Assembly (NCBI RefSeq): GCF_900156425.1
Contig: NZ_FTNO01000001.1
Coordinates: 186,001 to 250,000, forward strand
Origin: Haladaptatus litoreus
GTDB taxonomy: Archaea; Halobacteriota; Halobacteria; Halobacteriales; Haladaptataceae
Length of the DNA: 64,000 bases
Reading direction: 5' to 3'
The first letter of the stretch is position 1, and every line of letters starts with the position of its first letter. The translations under genes and the position numbers were made by a program. Positions 49,855-58,111 of the stretch are shown one piece after another. Below the pieces are notes generated by a model. The model was not told where the DNA came from. It saw nothing but the letters and a program-made list of their open reading frames with translations, and did no database searches.

Positions 49855-50239
49855 TAGTCACGACAACAAATGACCGCACCGCCACCGCGCTCGCGGCTTC
49901 GCCGCTCGCAATCGAGATTTCTACGAAATCTCGTTCGCCACACGCCACCCCAACCGATTCCTTCCTTCACTCGCATTCGCTCGTTCACTCAGTCATCCCT
50001 CGCACGACTTCGATAGAACTTCTCGGAGGTGAACTCCTCGAAGTTCCATCAGCGCGCCATCTGGTTTACACACCTTTCGAGAATCGACACATCCGCTCTG
50101 GCGCGTGCGTCGGCAGGCCCGAGGGCGTCCCGAGGGCCTGCCGATTGTCACGCGAGGGATGAGTGAACGAGCGAATGCGAGTGAGGGAGTCGGTTGGGGA
50201 GGTGTGCGGGCGGTTGCGGTTTCACTGGAGTCGTGACTT
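49855..50239. mobile_element. Long inverted-repeat element, copy B (MITE-like, non-coding)
   Basis: A 385-bp non-coding element sharing its ends with copy A. Left end: TAGTCACGACAAC, then ACCGCACCGCCACCGC and CCACCCCAACCGATTCC. Right end read inward: AAGTCACGACTCCA, then ACCGCAACCGC and CACCTCCCCAACCGACTCC. The inverted repeats continue inward as CACTCGCATTCGCTCGTTCA on both sides. The centre has a perfect 10-bp hairpin, CGGCAGGCCC at 50111-50120 and GGGCCTGCCG at 50134-50143. No gene fits inside; the frame running through it into the ATP-grasp gene is spurious. Confidence 0.72.
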
Positions 50240-50369
50240 GCCAGAACCACCTGCAATCTGTTTCCTCCTGCAATTTGCCTCCGACTGTAACTTGTACGAA
50301 TTCACATTCCACTACGATTCGCACCGGAGCGAACAGTCTTTTGACCCTCAACTCGAAATTCTCACTCGA

Positions 50370-51236
50370 ATGCTGAACTTGGCGGTTGCGTACCGAAAAC
50401 AGACGTTCGAACGAATGCGTGACCCACTCGCAGAGCGAGGAATCAACGCCCACCACGTCCCGAACGAGGCGCGGACGTTCGACCTCGGCGACCCGCCATG
50501 GACGCCAGACGAGTTCGACGTGGGATTCGTCTACCCCTCCCGGATGATGGAGGGTGGCGTGGTCGATGCCTTCCTCTCGGTTCCGTGGGTGAACGGGTGC
50601 GAGGCGGTTCTCACGTCGCGGAACAAAGCCGGGGTCATCACCCGACTCGGAAAAGCGGGGATTCCAGTTCCGAAGACGGCGATGGTTTCGAACCCGGTCG
50701 AAGAGCGCGACCTTCGAGAAATCTTCGCACGATTCGACCCCCCGGTGGTCATCAAACCCAACTCGACGACGCGCGGAACGGGCATCGCGAAAGTGGATGA
50801 CCTCGATTCCTTCCTCGGCGTCGTGGACTACCTGAACCTCGTCCACGACTACCGCGCGACCGGAGACAAATCGTTTCTCGTGCAGGAGTACCTCCCCAAA
50901 GCAACGGACTACCGCGCGATGGTGGTGGATGGCGAGTACGTCGGCGCGGTCGAGCGCCGACTGCCGGACGACGCGCTGGATGAGGGGCGCTGGAAACACA
51001 ACGTCCATCGCGGCGCGAAAGCACGGGGAATCACCCTTCCGGACGAACACAGAGAAATCGCGGAGAAAACGGCGGAAGCGCTCGACATTTCGTTCTGCGG
51101 CGTCGATTTACTCGACACGGGCGACCGAATCGTCGTGAACGAGACGAACGCCCGTCCGACTATCGACGCGGAGACGAAGTACGAAGACGGATTTTACGAT
51201 CGCCTCGCTGAACTCGTCCGAGCGACTCGGCGGTAA
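50370..51236 (+). CDS. RimK-like ATP-grasp ligase
   Basis: A 288-aa ATP-grasp enzyme that joins a carboxylate to an amine or thiol via acyl-phosphate. The N-terminal fold begins MLNLAVAYRKQTFERMRDPLAERGINAHHV. The ATP-binding parts are PPVVIKPNSTTRGTGIAKV, SFLVQEYLPKATDYRAMVVDGEYVGAVERR and the metal site FCGVDLLDT...VNETNARPTID. Homologues modify ribosomal protein S6, LysW-like carriers or cofactor F420; the partner is not apparent. ATG at 50370 is chosen because upstream sequence belongs to inverted-repeat element B, whose right end is about 130 bp away. Confidence 0.88.
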   Translation: MLNLAVAYRKQTFERMRDPLAERGINAHHVPNEARTFDLGDPPWTPDEFDVGFVYPSRMMEGGVVDAFLSVPWVNGCEAVLTSRNKAGVITRLGKAGIPVPKTAMVSNPVEERDLREIFARFDPPVVIKPNSTTRGTGIAKVDDLDSFLGVVDYLNLVHDYRATGDKSFLVQEYLPKATDYRAMVVDGEYVGAVERRLPDDALDEGRWKHNVHRGAKARGITLPDEHREIAEKTAEALDISFCGVDLLDTGDRIVVNETNARPTIDAETKYEDGFYDRLAELVRATRR

Positions 51237-51247
51237 CAGTTCTCCAA

Positions 51248-51640
51248 TTACTCGACGCTGATGTTCGCCGATTCGTCGGTTTTTTCGAGTGTGACTTCGA
51301 GGACGCCGTTGTTGTACGTCGCTTTCGCGGAGCGTTCGTCAACGCGCGCTGGAAGCGAGATTCGTTCGTCGTATTCGCGGTGGTCGCTGACGGCGCTGAT
51401 GGTCATCGTTTCGCCGTCGCATTTGAGGTTGATGTCCTCTTTTTCGACGCCGGGGAGGTCTGCGATGACGCGAACGTGTTCGTCGTCTTCGTGAATATCG
51501 ACGTGGGTGTCGCCCCCGAATCCGGCGGGCGTGCCAGTATCGACCTGCATATCGACGTTTCCGCCCATCATATCGTTCATCATGCGCTCGATTTCGCGGA
51601 AGAGGTCGTCGAAGGGGTCGTCGCGGTCGTCTCGTCGCAT
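51248..51640 (-). CDS. Hsp20/alpha-crystallin family small heat-shock protein
   Basis: A 130-aa ATP-independent chaperone. The alpha-crystallin domain runs from VDIHEDDEHVRVIADLPGVEKEDINLKCDGETMTISA to VDERSAKATYNNGVLEVTLEK, including the A-x-x-x-N-G-V-L motif. The N-terminus is MRRDDRDDPFDDLFREIERMMND. ATG at 51640 is preferred to one 9 codons earlier. It is convergent with the ATP-grasp gene, with 11 bp between their stops. Expected to be heat- or stress-induced; no clear element is visible. Confidence 0.93.
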   Translation of the reverse strand: MRRDDRDDPFDDLFREIERMMNDMMGGNVDMQVDTGTPAGFGGDTHVDIHEDDEHVRVIADLPGVEKEDINLKCDGETMTISAVSDHREYDERISLPARVDERSAKATYNNGVLEVTLEKTDESANISVE

Positions 51641-51790
51641 GCAGAACAGTAAGCCCCTCCCGGGCAAAAGGTTTTGGACGCCCCCGCGAACGCGCCGCTA
51701 TCGAACGTGCTGAACGAACTTCGATTCGGCGTCTAAAAAATGAAACCGCGTCGGTTGGTGTTTGGTTAGTTCAGTACCGTGATAGGGGAA

Positions 51791-52096
51791 TTAGTCCCAC
51801 CACTGAACCTGCGTGTTCTCGTTCTCGGCTTCGGAGTCAGCGTACTGGACGTTGGTGTTGCTCTGCTCGTTCTCTTGCTCGGCTTCCGCTTCACCTTTCA
51901 CAGCGATAGCGTAGTTGTCGTCCTGCTTGTTGAAGTTCTGCTGGTTCACGTACTGCTTCTGGTCAACGTCGGACTCTGCATACTGCCAGCTGCTCTGTTT
52001 CTGTTCGTCGTCTGCCGCGGCCATGCCCGTGAAACCGACAGCGAACAGGCTTGCCACGACGGCCAGCGCAATCGTGATACGAAGTGCTTTTTTCAT
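51791..52096 (-). CDS. Small secreted Gln/Asn-rich protein
   Basis: A 101-aa exported protein. The Sec signal peptide has basic MKKALR, a hydrophobic core ITIALAVVASLFAVGFTGM and a likely cleavage AAA|DDE near residue 28. The mature part (about 73 aa) is rich in Gln, Asn, Glu and Asp and contains two similar units, around SSWQYAESDVDQKQ and NVQYADSEAENENT. No Cys. Composition resembles extracellular matrix or amyloid-like peptides, but no family is assigned. The message starts with a hairpin over the ribosome-binding site (52102-52120). Confidence 0.72.
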   Translation of the reverse strand: MKKALRITIALAVVASLFAVGFTGMAAADDEQKQSSWQYAESDVDQKQYVNQQNFNKQDDNYAIAVKGEAEAEQENEQSNTNVQYADSEAENENTQVQWWD

Positions 52097-52559
52097 TGTT
52101 TTCTCTCCGGGCGGGAGAGACTGCTTGTCGAACCCACACGGCGTCGGTCAACCGCTGACACCGTGCTGTTCGCCCCACCCATCTCACGCCATCGGGGGAG
52201 TTGTAAATGAATGCCCACCACCGTTGAATCCGTTTGCTCGTTTCACAAACGACCGAATTTCGTCCTAATCGGGAGTAACACAGAAAATCGGGATACGCAC
52301 TCCCATCAGTGCAGATAGGACTACCGGAACGCTCGTATTGTCTCCCCTTTCGAACGACCGAATTGACCGATGCGGAACCGTAACGGAACATACGAATGAC
52401 ATGTGTTACCGTCTCTCGTACTGAAAATCGGCGAATACCGGTGTCGAATGTGGTTCGTCTTCGTAACAGATTTTCAGCCAGAACGTCGTCGAACCGGAAA
52501 ATCGCGTGACAAAAACGAATGAAAAAACGGAATTCGAGGAAATCTGCTCGGATGCCCGA
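52097..52559. other. Intergenic region, leader of the secreted protein, no gene
   Basis: A 463-bp gap between the secreted-protein and gapB genes, both on the minus strand. Apart from the ribosome-binding-site hairpin at its left end, an AT-rich stretch near 52200-52210 could be a promoter for the secreted protein, giving a leader of about 90 nt. Only short, unconvincing frames exist. Confidence 0.5.
52102..52120 (-). promoter_or_regulatory. Hairpin that hides the Shine-Dalgarno of the secreted-protein gene
   Basis: On the minus strand: TCTCTCC (52120-52114), loop CGCCC, GGAGAGA (52108-52102), then AAACA and the ATG at 52096. The GGAGAG ribosome-binding site is therefore the 3' arm of a perfect 7-bp stem. 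Most haloarchaeal genes are leaderless, so a strong SD inside a hairpin suggests translational control. Confidence 0.55.
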
Positions 52560-53573
52560 TTAGAAGCCGATTTCGAGCGCGTCGTTCGTCGTCTCGATGC
52601 TCTCGCGGGCGTCAGCACTGTTCGTCACGGCGCGAATCGCATCGACGTTTTCGGGAACCACGTCGCTCTCTTGGTGGATAGCTTGGAAGAGGTAGAGGTC
52701 GTTTCCTTCCATCGACACCGACTCGCCCCAGAGGCAGTTCTCCCAGAGGTCGGCCCGCGGCCGCCCTCTGTCCATGGCGTACTCCTTGAGTTTGCCTGCG
52801 CCGTCGATGTCCATTCGCTCCGGAACGACGAAGATGCGCGACTGTTCTTCGAGCAGTTCACGAACTTCCTCCGCATCCGGTTCGGATTCGAGCGAGACGT
52901 TGACGCTGTGCATGTGCATCAGGGTCGCCGGAACCTTCAGACCGAGCGTGTCGATTGCGAGGTCTGGGAAGATGGTCTTCACGTCCGGGCCGTGGTGCGA
53001 CGGCAGTTTCACCGGGTTCGGCACGATGTCGTTGATTGGGCCGCGGCCGGTCTGGGCCGGGTCGCCACCACGCCGGACGAGCGTTGCACGAACCTTCTCC
53101 ACGCCGTACTCCTCGCGAAGCGGTGCGATGAGGCGCGACAGTCCTGTTGTGTTGCACGAAACGACGCGAACGTGCTGTGCGTCCACGGCTTCCTCGTAGT
53201 TGGCGCGCGCGTTGAAACTCACGTCGGCGACGTCCGCGTCCTCGCCACCCTGATAGAGCGCGGGCGTGTCGTACTCCTCGTATAGCGACTTGTTGTCCGC
53301 GCCGATTCCGGACGGGCAGGCGTCAACGACGACATCTGCCTCTTCGACCATCTCTTCTACCATTCCAGCGAGTTCGATTCCCGCCTCGTCGAACAGTTCC
53401 GCGCGTTCCTCGATTGCGGCGTAAAGCGAATAGCCGTTTTCGACTGCTCCCTCGGCTTCGAAGTTGGGTCGGGTCTTTGCGACCCCCACGACCTCCATAT
53501 CCGGTTGCGCCCGGACAGCGTCAGCGACTCGTTTCCCGATAGTCCCGTACCCGTTGATGCCGACCTGTAGCAT
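52560..53573 (-). CDS. gapB: Type II glyceraldehyde-3-phosphate dehydrogenase (archaeal, NAD(P)-dependent)
   Basis: A 337-aa archaeal GAPDH working in gluconeogenesis/lower glycolysis (1,3-bisphosphoglycerate and glyceraldehyde-3-phosphate interconversion). The Rossmann start is [17 protein letters not shown]. The catalytic Cys lies in [11 protein letters not shown] (about residue 140). [33 protein letters not shown] is the archaeal-specific signature. The start may be MLQVG (53573) or MYMLQVG (53579). Only this gene of the pathway is in the window; pgk, which I recall beside gapB in H. volcanii, is absent here. Confidence 0.95.
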   Translation of the reverse strand: MLQVGINGYGTIGKRVADAVRAQPDMEVVGVAKTRPNFEAEGAVENGYSLYAAIEERAELFDEAGIELAGMVEEMVEEADVVVDACPSGIGADNKSLYEEYDTPALYQGGEDADVADVSFNARANYEEAVDAQHVRVVSCNTTGLSRLIAPLREEYGVEKVRATLVRRGGDPAQTGRGPINDIVPNPVKLPSHHGPDVKTIFPDLAIDTLGLKVPATLMHMHSVNVSLESEPDAEEVRELLEEQSRIFVVPERMDIDGAGKLKEYAMDRGRPRADLWENCLWGESVSMEGNDLYLFQAIHQESDVVPENVDAIRAVTNSADARESIETTNDALEIGF

Positions 53574-53706
53574 GTACATCCGCAGGTCCAACGTCCGCCA
53601 TTAAAACCGTTTCGAGCCATTCGTCTCGGAATCTAACTCACACACGAGTAAGAAGGAAGCAAAAGAAAGGGAACATCTAACCACCTTGGAAGGCAATCCT
53701 CGGCAC

Positions 53707-54651
53707 ATGAGTCTGGACGACGCGGCGAAGACGGCCGTGGAGCAGTGTATGGCCCTTCAATCGGACGAAAGCTGTGCAGTCATCACCGACGACAAACGGT
53801 GGGACATCGGCAAGGCCCTGTACGACGCGGCCAGCGAAATCACGGACGATGTCGTCATCGCGCGCTACCCGGTCGGCAATCAGCACGGCGAGGAACCACC
53901 GGAACCCGTCGCCGCCGCGATGGCTGGCGCGGACGTATTCCTCGCCCCCACCACGAAGAGCCTCAGCCACACTCGCGCACGCGGCAAGGCGAACGAGGCG
54001 GGTACGCGAGCGGCCACCCTCCCCGGCATCACGGAGGAAGTGATGGTCACCGGCCTCTCGGCCGACTACGAAACCATCGACCAGCACTGTCAGGACGTGC
54101 TCGCGCAGGTCGAAGGCGCACAGGAAATCCGCGTCACGACCGACATGGGAACCGACATCACCTTCGAACCCGGCGACCGCGAATGGTACGACGACACCGG
54201 CCTCTGCCACGACCCCGGCGACTTCACCAACCTCCCCGCCGGAGAAGTCTTCGTCAGCCCCGAGAACGTGAACGGTCGCTACGTCGTTGACGGTACGATG
54301 CGCCCCCACGGACTGCTCGAAGACGGTCAAACCCTCGAATTCGAGGTCGAAGACGGCTACGTCACGGAAATCAGCGACGACGAAATCCGCTCGCAGGTCG
54401 AAACCGCCGCGGAAGAAGTCGGCCAAGACGCCTACAACCTCGCCGAATTGGGTATCGGCACGAACGTCGCGGTCACCGAACTCGTCGGTTCAGTCCTGCT
54501 AGACGAGAAGGCCGGCGGCACGGTTCACATCGCAATCGGCGACGACGCGGGAATCGGCGGCGACACTGACGCCCCACTCCATCTCGACGGCATCATCCGC
54601 GACCCGACAGTCTACGCCGACGGGGAAGAAGTCGAACTACCGCGACCCTGA
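53707..54651 (+). CDS. M29-type aminopeptidase-like metallohydrolase
   Basis: A 314-aa protein like the leucyl aminopeptidase/aminopeptidase T (M29) and NicX-type group. Sequence blocks are VIARYPVGNQHGEEPPEPVAAAMAGADVFLAPTTKSLSHTRAR, then ITFEPGDREWYDDTGLCHDPGDFTNLPAGEVFVSPENVNGRYVVDG (metal Glu), NLAELGIGTNVA and GTVHIAIGDDAGIGG (metal His). Peptidase activity is the default guess, but ring-cleaving relatives exist. ATG at 53707 (MSLDDAAK) is chosen over one seven codons upstream. It is divergent from gapB and followed closely by zinc-finger genes in the same direction. Confidence 0.85.
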   Translation: MSLDDAAKTAVEQCMALQSDESCAVITDDKRWDIGKALYDAASEITDDVVIARYPVGNQHGEEPPEPVAAAMAGADVFLAPTTKSLSHTRARGKANEAGTRAATLPGITEEVMVTGLSADYETIDQHCQDVLAQVEGAQEIRVTTDMGTDITFEPGDREWYDDTGLCHDPGDFTNLPAGEVFVSPENVNGRYVVDGTMRPHGLLEDGQTLEFEVEDGYVTEISDDEIRSQVETAAEEVGQDAYNLAELGIGTNVAVTELVGSVLLDEKAGGTVHIAIGDDAGIGGDTDAPLHLDGIIRDPTVYADGEEVELPRP

Positions 54652-54663
54652 AATCGAGCATAG

Positions 54664-54996
54664 ATGCCGATTATCCACGGAACCGAAGTTCACGGCGTCG
54701 AAGTCGATGCGGAGACGCGATGCTCGCATTACGACACCGAGCGAGACGTAATCGCAATTCAGTTTCCGTGCTGTAACGAATACTATCCCTGTTTTCGATG
54801 TCACGACGAAGTGGCTGACCACCCCCGAGAAACGTGGCCCGAAAATCAGCGCGATGCGGAGGCGGTGCTGTGCGGAGTCTGCGGTTCCGAACTGGCGATT
54901 GCGGAGTATCTGAGCTGTGAATCGCAGTGCCCCGAGTGTGACACGGATTTCAATCCGGGGTGTGCGAACCATTATCATCTGTATTTTGACGGCTGA
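54664..54996 (+). CDS. CHY zinc-finger protein
   Basis: A 110-aa protein with the CHY zinc-finger pattern: RCSHYDTERDVIAIQFPCCNEYYPCFRCHDEVADH, then VLCGVCGSELAIAEYLSCESQCPECDTDFNPGC and a final HYHLYF. Cys/His spacing is right for three zinc ions. In eukaryotes the domain occurs in E3 ligases; prokaryotic stand-alone versions are uncharacterised. It starts 12 bp after the peptidase gene and 45 bp before the HVO_0476-type gene, so the three may be co-transcribed. Confidence 0.92.
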   Translation: MPIIHGTEVHGVEVDAETRCSHYDTERDVIAIQFPCCNEYYPCFRCHDEVADHPRETWPENQRDAEAVLCGVCGSELAIAEYLSCESQCPECDTDFNPGCANHYHLYFDG

Positions 54997-55040
54997 TTCG
55001 TCTCCACGCACTTTTACGGCCTGAATCCCTACACCGGAAT

Positions 55041-55691
55041 ATGAGCGAAACAGCGGAACGTGTGGCAGTGGTTTGCCCATCCTGTTCCCCCAACGTCGAA
55101 ACCGTCCACGAGGTGCTCAAACCGGGTGGCCAAGCGACGGTTCGTTGTACCGAGTGTAGCCACGTCCACAAGACGAAAATCGAGCGCGTACAGACCGAGG
55201 AAATCGACGTCATCGTCTCCCAAGAGGGCGAGTCGTTCTCCGCGAAGGCCGACGTGCCGGTCGAGGAAACGCTGGCGGTCGGCGAGGAGTTCGTCCTCGA
55301 AACCGACGAAGCCATCTTCGTGGTCAGAATCACGAGCCTCGAACAGGATGAGAACCGCCGCGTCGAGGAATCCGTCGCCGAAGATGTCGAAACCATCTGG
55401 ACACGCGCAGTGGACAACGTCTCGGTCAACGTGACGATTCATCCGAACGACGGCCGCCGGGACAACTCCCGCGGCGTCAAGGTGAACATTCCGGGCGACT
55501 ACGAGTTCGTCGTCGGCGAAACCGAGGAGTTGGCGAACGAGGAGTTCACCATCGACGGCATCCTCGTCACGGACGACGCGAGTGGCTACAATCACGACCG
55601 ACTGGATTTCGACGGCGATACGGTCGTCGCAAAGGACGTAAAGCGCATCTACGCCGAGGACGAAGGTTCGACCGCTTGGTCGGCGTGGTAA
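55041..55691 (+). CDS. HVO_0476-family zinc-finger protein
   Basis: A 216-aa acidic protein with an N-terminal zinc ribbon (VVCPSCSPNVETVHEVLKPGGQATVRCTECSHVHKTK). It is followed by beta-rich repeats with TIHPNDGRRDNSRGVKVNIPGDYEFVVGETEELANEEFTIDGIL, probably an OB- or TRAM-like nucleic-acid-binding domain. I recognise it as the conserved haloarchaeal HVO_0476 family. Its stop is 1 base before the GTG of the downstream PIMT gene, so they are co-expressed. Molecular function unknown. Confidence 0.87.
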   Translation: MSETAERVAVVCPSCSPNVETVHEVLKPGGQATVRCTECSHVHKTKIERVQTEEIDVIVSQEGESFSAKADVPVEETLAVGEEFVLETDEAIFVVRITSLEQDENRRVEESVAEDVETIWTRAVDNVSVNVTIHPNDGRRDNSRGVKVNIPGDYEFVVGETEELANEEFTIDGILVTDDASGYNHDRLDFDGDTVVAKDVKRIYAEDEGSTAWSAW

Positions 55692-55692
55692 C

Positions 55693-56361
55693 GTGTTCGA
55701 CCGCGGCAACGGCGGGTTCGAAGACGAGCGAGAATCGCTCGTCGCCCAACTCGCCGACCGCGACCGAATTCGGCGCGAGACGACACTGAACGCACTTCGT
55801 TCCGTTCCCCGTCACGAGTTCGTTCCTCGACACCGGCAGCGGGAAGCCTACGACGACCGACCACTTCCGATTGGGAACAACCAGACCATCAGCGTGCCGC
55901 ACATGGTCGCCGTGATGACCGACCTGCTGGAACTGTCGCCCGGCGACCGCGTGCCCGAAATCGGAACCGGGTGTGGCTATCACGCCGCCGTGACCGCCGA
56001 AATCGTCGGGCCTGAAAACGTCTTCAGCATCGAGTATCACGAATCGCTGGCACAGGCGACACGCGACCGATTCCGACGGCTTTCACAATCCGGCCGATTC
56101 GACTACGACGACATTTCGATTCGCGTCACCGACGGACACGATGGCTGGCCCGAACACGCGCCCTACGACGCCGTCTATTTGACTTGTGCTACACCGGATT
56201 TCCCATCTACTGTGGTCGAGCAAGTTCGTCCCGGCGGTCGTCTCCTTGCACCGCTCGGAGACGACCCGCAGGAACTCGTCCTCGCGGAAAAGCAAGATGA
56301 TGGCTCACTCGCCCGCGAACCGCACGGCTTCGTGCGGTTCGTTCCGATGCAGGGAGAGTAG
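55693..56361 (+). CDS. pcm: Protein-L-isoaspartate O-methyltransferase
   Basis: A 222-aa repair enzyme that methylates L-isoaspartyl residues of aged proteins with SAM. It contains SVPRHEFVPRHRQREAYDDRPLPIGNNQTIS (substrate loop), SVPHMVAVMTDLLELSPGDRVPEIGTGCGYHAAV (SAM motif I) and VTDGHDGWPEHAPYDAVYLTCATP (motif II/III), all standard for PIMT. It begins with GTG at 55693, one base after the previous stop. A second, diverged PIMT-like gene lies downstream after a wHTH methyltransferase. Confidence 0.94.
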   Translation: MFDRGNGGFEDERESLVAQLADRDRIRRETTLNALRSVPRHEFVPRHRQREAYDDRPLPIGNNQTISVPHMVAVMTDLLELSPGDRVPEIGTGCGYHAAVTAEIVGPENVFSIEYHESLAQATRDRFRRLSQSGRFDYDDISIRVTDGHDGWPEHAPYDAVYLTCATPDFPSTVVEQVRPGGRLLAPLGDDPQELVLAEKQDDGSLAREPHGFVRFVPMQGE

Positions 56362-56389
56362 TTTTTTAGCTCCCACACGAGCAGTCGGT

Positions 56390-57301
56390 ATGGACTACCG
56401 CGAACTCTGTCTGCTGTGGGCGGCCCGCGAAACGGGCATCATCGAGACGGTCATGTTCGACGCGGGGACGGTCGAGGAAATCGCACAGGAAACCGGCGTC
56501 ACCGAGCGCGCCGCGAGAATCACGCTCGAAGCGATGGTCGAAATGGGTTTTCTCAAACGATTGGGCACCGAATACGAAGCAACGAACCGCGCGCTCGGCC
56601 TCTTTGCGAAAACCGACGTTCGCTCGATTGGGAGTGTTCCGCACCAGATGGACTGTCTCGCTCGCTGGTTCGAACTACCGGAAACGATGCGAACCGGTTC
56701 ACCCCCCGAAACGTCGGAGAATTGGACGCAAAATTTCATGGGCGCGATGGCAACCGTAAACGAAACCACGGTTCGGTCGTGCGTCACGGAGGCGATACAC
56801 GAATATCCCGACGCAAACCGGGTTCTCGACATCGGCGGCGGCCCGGGCGTTTTCGCCAAGGAGTTCACCCGAAGAGGCTTCGAGGTGACGTTAATCGACC
56901 AACCCGACGTTATCGACATCGACAGCAGATTTCTCGAACGCGAACCCATCGAACTGGTTTCCGGCGACGTGACCGACTCCCTTCCTGTGGGATTCGACCT
57001 CGCGTTCTGCTCGCGCGTCGTTCACGCCCTTGGCCCGGACGAAAACCGAAATCTCCTCGAAAACGCGTTCGGGGCGCTGGAACCGGGTGGAGTTGCGGTC
57101 TTCATCAACCAACTCCGAGGGCGCGCGGAAGGGGCCGCCGTCATGGGCGCGCACATGCTGGCTCAAACCGAACACGGCGACACCTACGCGGCGAACCAGT
57201 TCGAAGACTGGTTCGCGGACGCGGGGTTCGTAAACTTCGACATCCGGGATATTCCGGGCACGAATCAGCAAGCAATCGTCGGTCACAGGCCGCGCAATTG
57301 A
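56390..57301 (+). CDS. Methyltransferase with N-terminal winged-helix domain (O-methyltransferase 2 type)
   Basis: A 303-aa two-domain enzyme. The N-terminal helical/winged part (ELCLLWAARETGIIETVMFDAGTVEEIAQETGVTERAARITLEAMVEMGFL) is the dimerisation domain of plant-COMT-like methyltransferases. The SAM domain follows with VLDIGGGPGVFAKEFTRRGFEVTLIDQPDVID, VSGDVTDSLPVGFDLAFCSRVVHALGPDENR and LEPGGVAVFINQ. A small-molecule acceptor is likely. The longer frame upstream belongs to the PIMT gene in another phase. It lies between the two PIMT-type genes, 28 and 25 bp away. Confidence 0.86.
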   Translation: MDYRELCLLWAARETGIIETVMFDAGTVEEIAQETGVTERAARITLEAMVEMGFLKRLGTEYEATNRALGLFAKTDVRSIGSVPHQMDCLARWFELPETMRTGSPPETSENWTQNFMGAMATVNETTVRSCVTEAIHEYPDANRVLDIGGGPGVFAKEFTRRGFEVTLIDQPDVIDIDSRFLEREPIELVSGDVTDSLPVGFDLAFCSRVVHALGPDENRNLLENAFGALEPGGVAVFINQLRGRAEGAAVMGAHMLAQTEHGDTYAANQFEDWFADAGFVNFDIRDIPGTNQQAIVGHRPRN

Positions 57302-57326
57302 AGCACGTCCGAATCCAACGCGGCGT

Positions 57327-58091
57327 ATGGAACCGGCGGTACTGCGCGACGATATGGTCGCCAGTTTGGAGCACGAAATGAAGGGGCTGGTGCGGAGTGA
57401 CAACGTCGGTCTGGCGCTTCGAACCGTCCCCCGTCACGAGTTCGTGCCGATAGACGCCGAGCAAGGAGCGTACGCAGACCAGTCGTTCGACCACCGCGGG
57501 ACGCGCATCCTCGCCCCGAGCATCGTCGCCAGACTCCTCGAAGCACTCGACGTGCGGGAAGACGATTCGGTTCTCGTCGTCGGTGCAGGTGTGGGCTACA
57601 CGTCCGCAGTACTGGCGGAAATCGTCGGCGAACGTAACGTCCACGCCATCGACATTACTCGAACCATCGTCTACGAAGCCCGAGAAAACCTCGAATCCGC
57701 GGGCTACGGCGGCGTATTCGTCGATTGTGGCGATGGTGCCGATGGCCTGCCGGAGTACGCGCCGTTCGACCGAATCCTCGTGGAGGCGGCGGCCATCGAA
57801 CCGCCGCGAACGCTCGTCTCGCAACTCGCCGACGATGGCAGACTCGTCATTCCACTCGGAAGTGGAATCCAGCGACTCGCCGCCGTCGAACCCTCCGATT
57901 CGGATTCTGGGTCTCCCGAAACAGTAGAGGAGTTCGGGAAGACCGCTTTCGCGCCGCTCCTCGTGGAGGGCGAACAGTCCGACACTATCGAGCGCAACCG
58001 AACCAACCGCGAAGACCGCGAATTTGCGGAGCGTCACGCCCAGACGCGGCGCGGGTGGGAACACGAGTGGATCGATTGGGACGGCTACTGA
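57327..58091 (+). CDS. Diverged protein-L-isoaspartate methyltransferase paralogue
   Basis: A 254-aa PIMT-fold protein: ALRTVPRHEFVPIDAEQGAYADQSFDHRGTRILAPSIVARLLEAL, then VLVVGAGVGYTSAVLAEIVG (SAM motif I) and DCGDGADGLPEYAPFDRILVEAAAIEPPRTLVSQLADDGRLVIPLG. The SAM site is kept, but the substrate loop GNNQTIS of classical PIMT is replaced by HRGTRILAP, so its substrate may differ. An extra C-terminal charged segment is present. It may have become a regulator or specialised repair enzyme; recall suggests two PIMT genes also occur together in H. volcanii. Confidence 0.87.
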   Translation: MEPAVLRDDMVASLEHEMKGLVRSDNVGLALRTVPRHEFVPIDAEQGAYADQSFDHRGTRILAPSIVARLLEALDVREDDSVLVVGAGVGYTSAVLAEIVGERNVHAIDITRTIVYEARENLESAGYGGVFVDCGDGADGLPEYAPFDRILVEAAAIEPPRTLVSQLADDGRLVIPLGSGIQRLAAVEPSDSDSGSPETVEEFGKTAFAPLLVEGEQSDTIERNRTNREDREFAERHAQTRRGWEHEWIDWDGY

Positions 58092-58111
58092 TAACCTAGC
58101 TTCTGTTTGCC

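Noticed and set aside
50163..50369. 69-codon extension of the ATP-grasp protein
   Set aside because: It is the translation of the right end of the inverted-repeat element; the enzyme fold starts at 50370.
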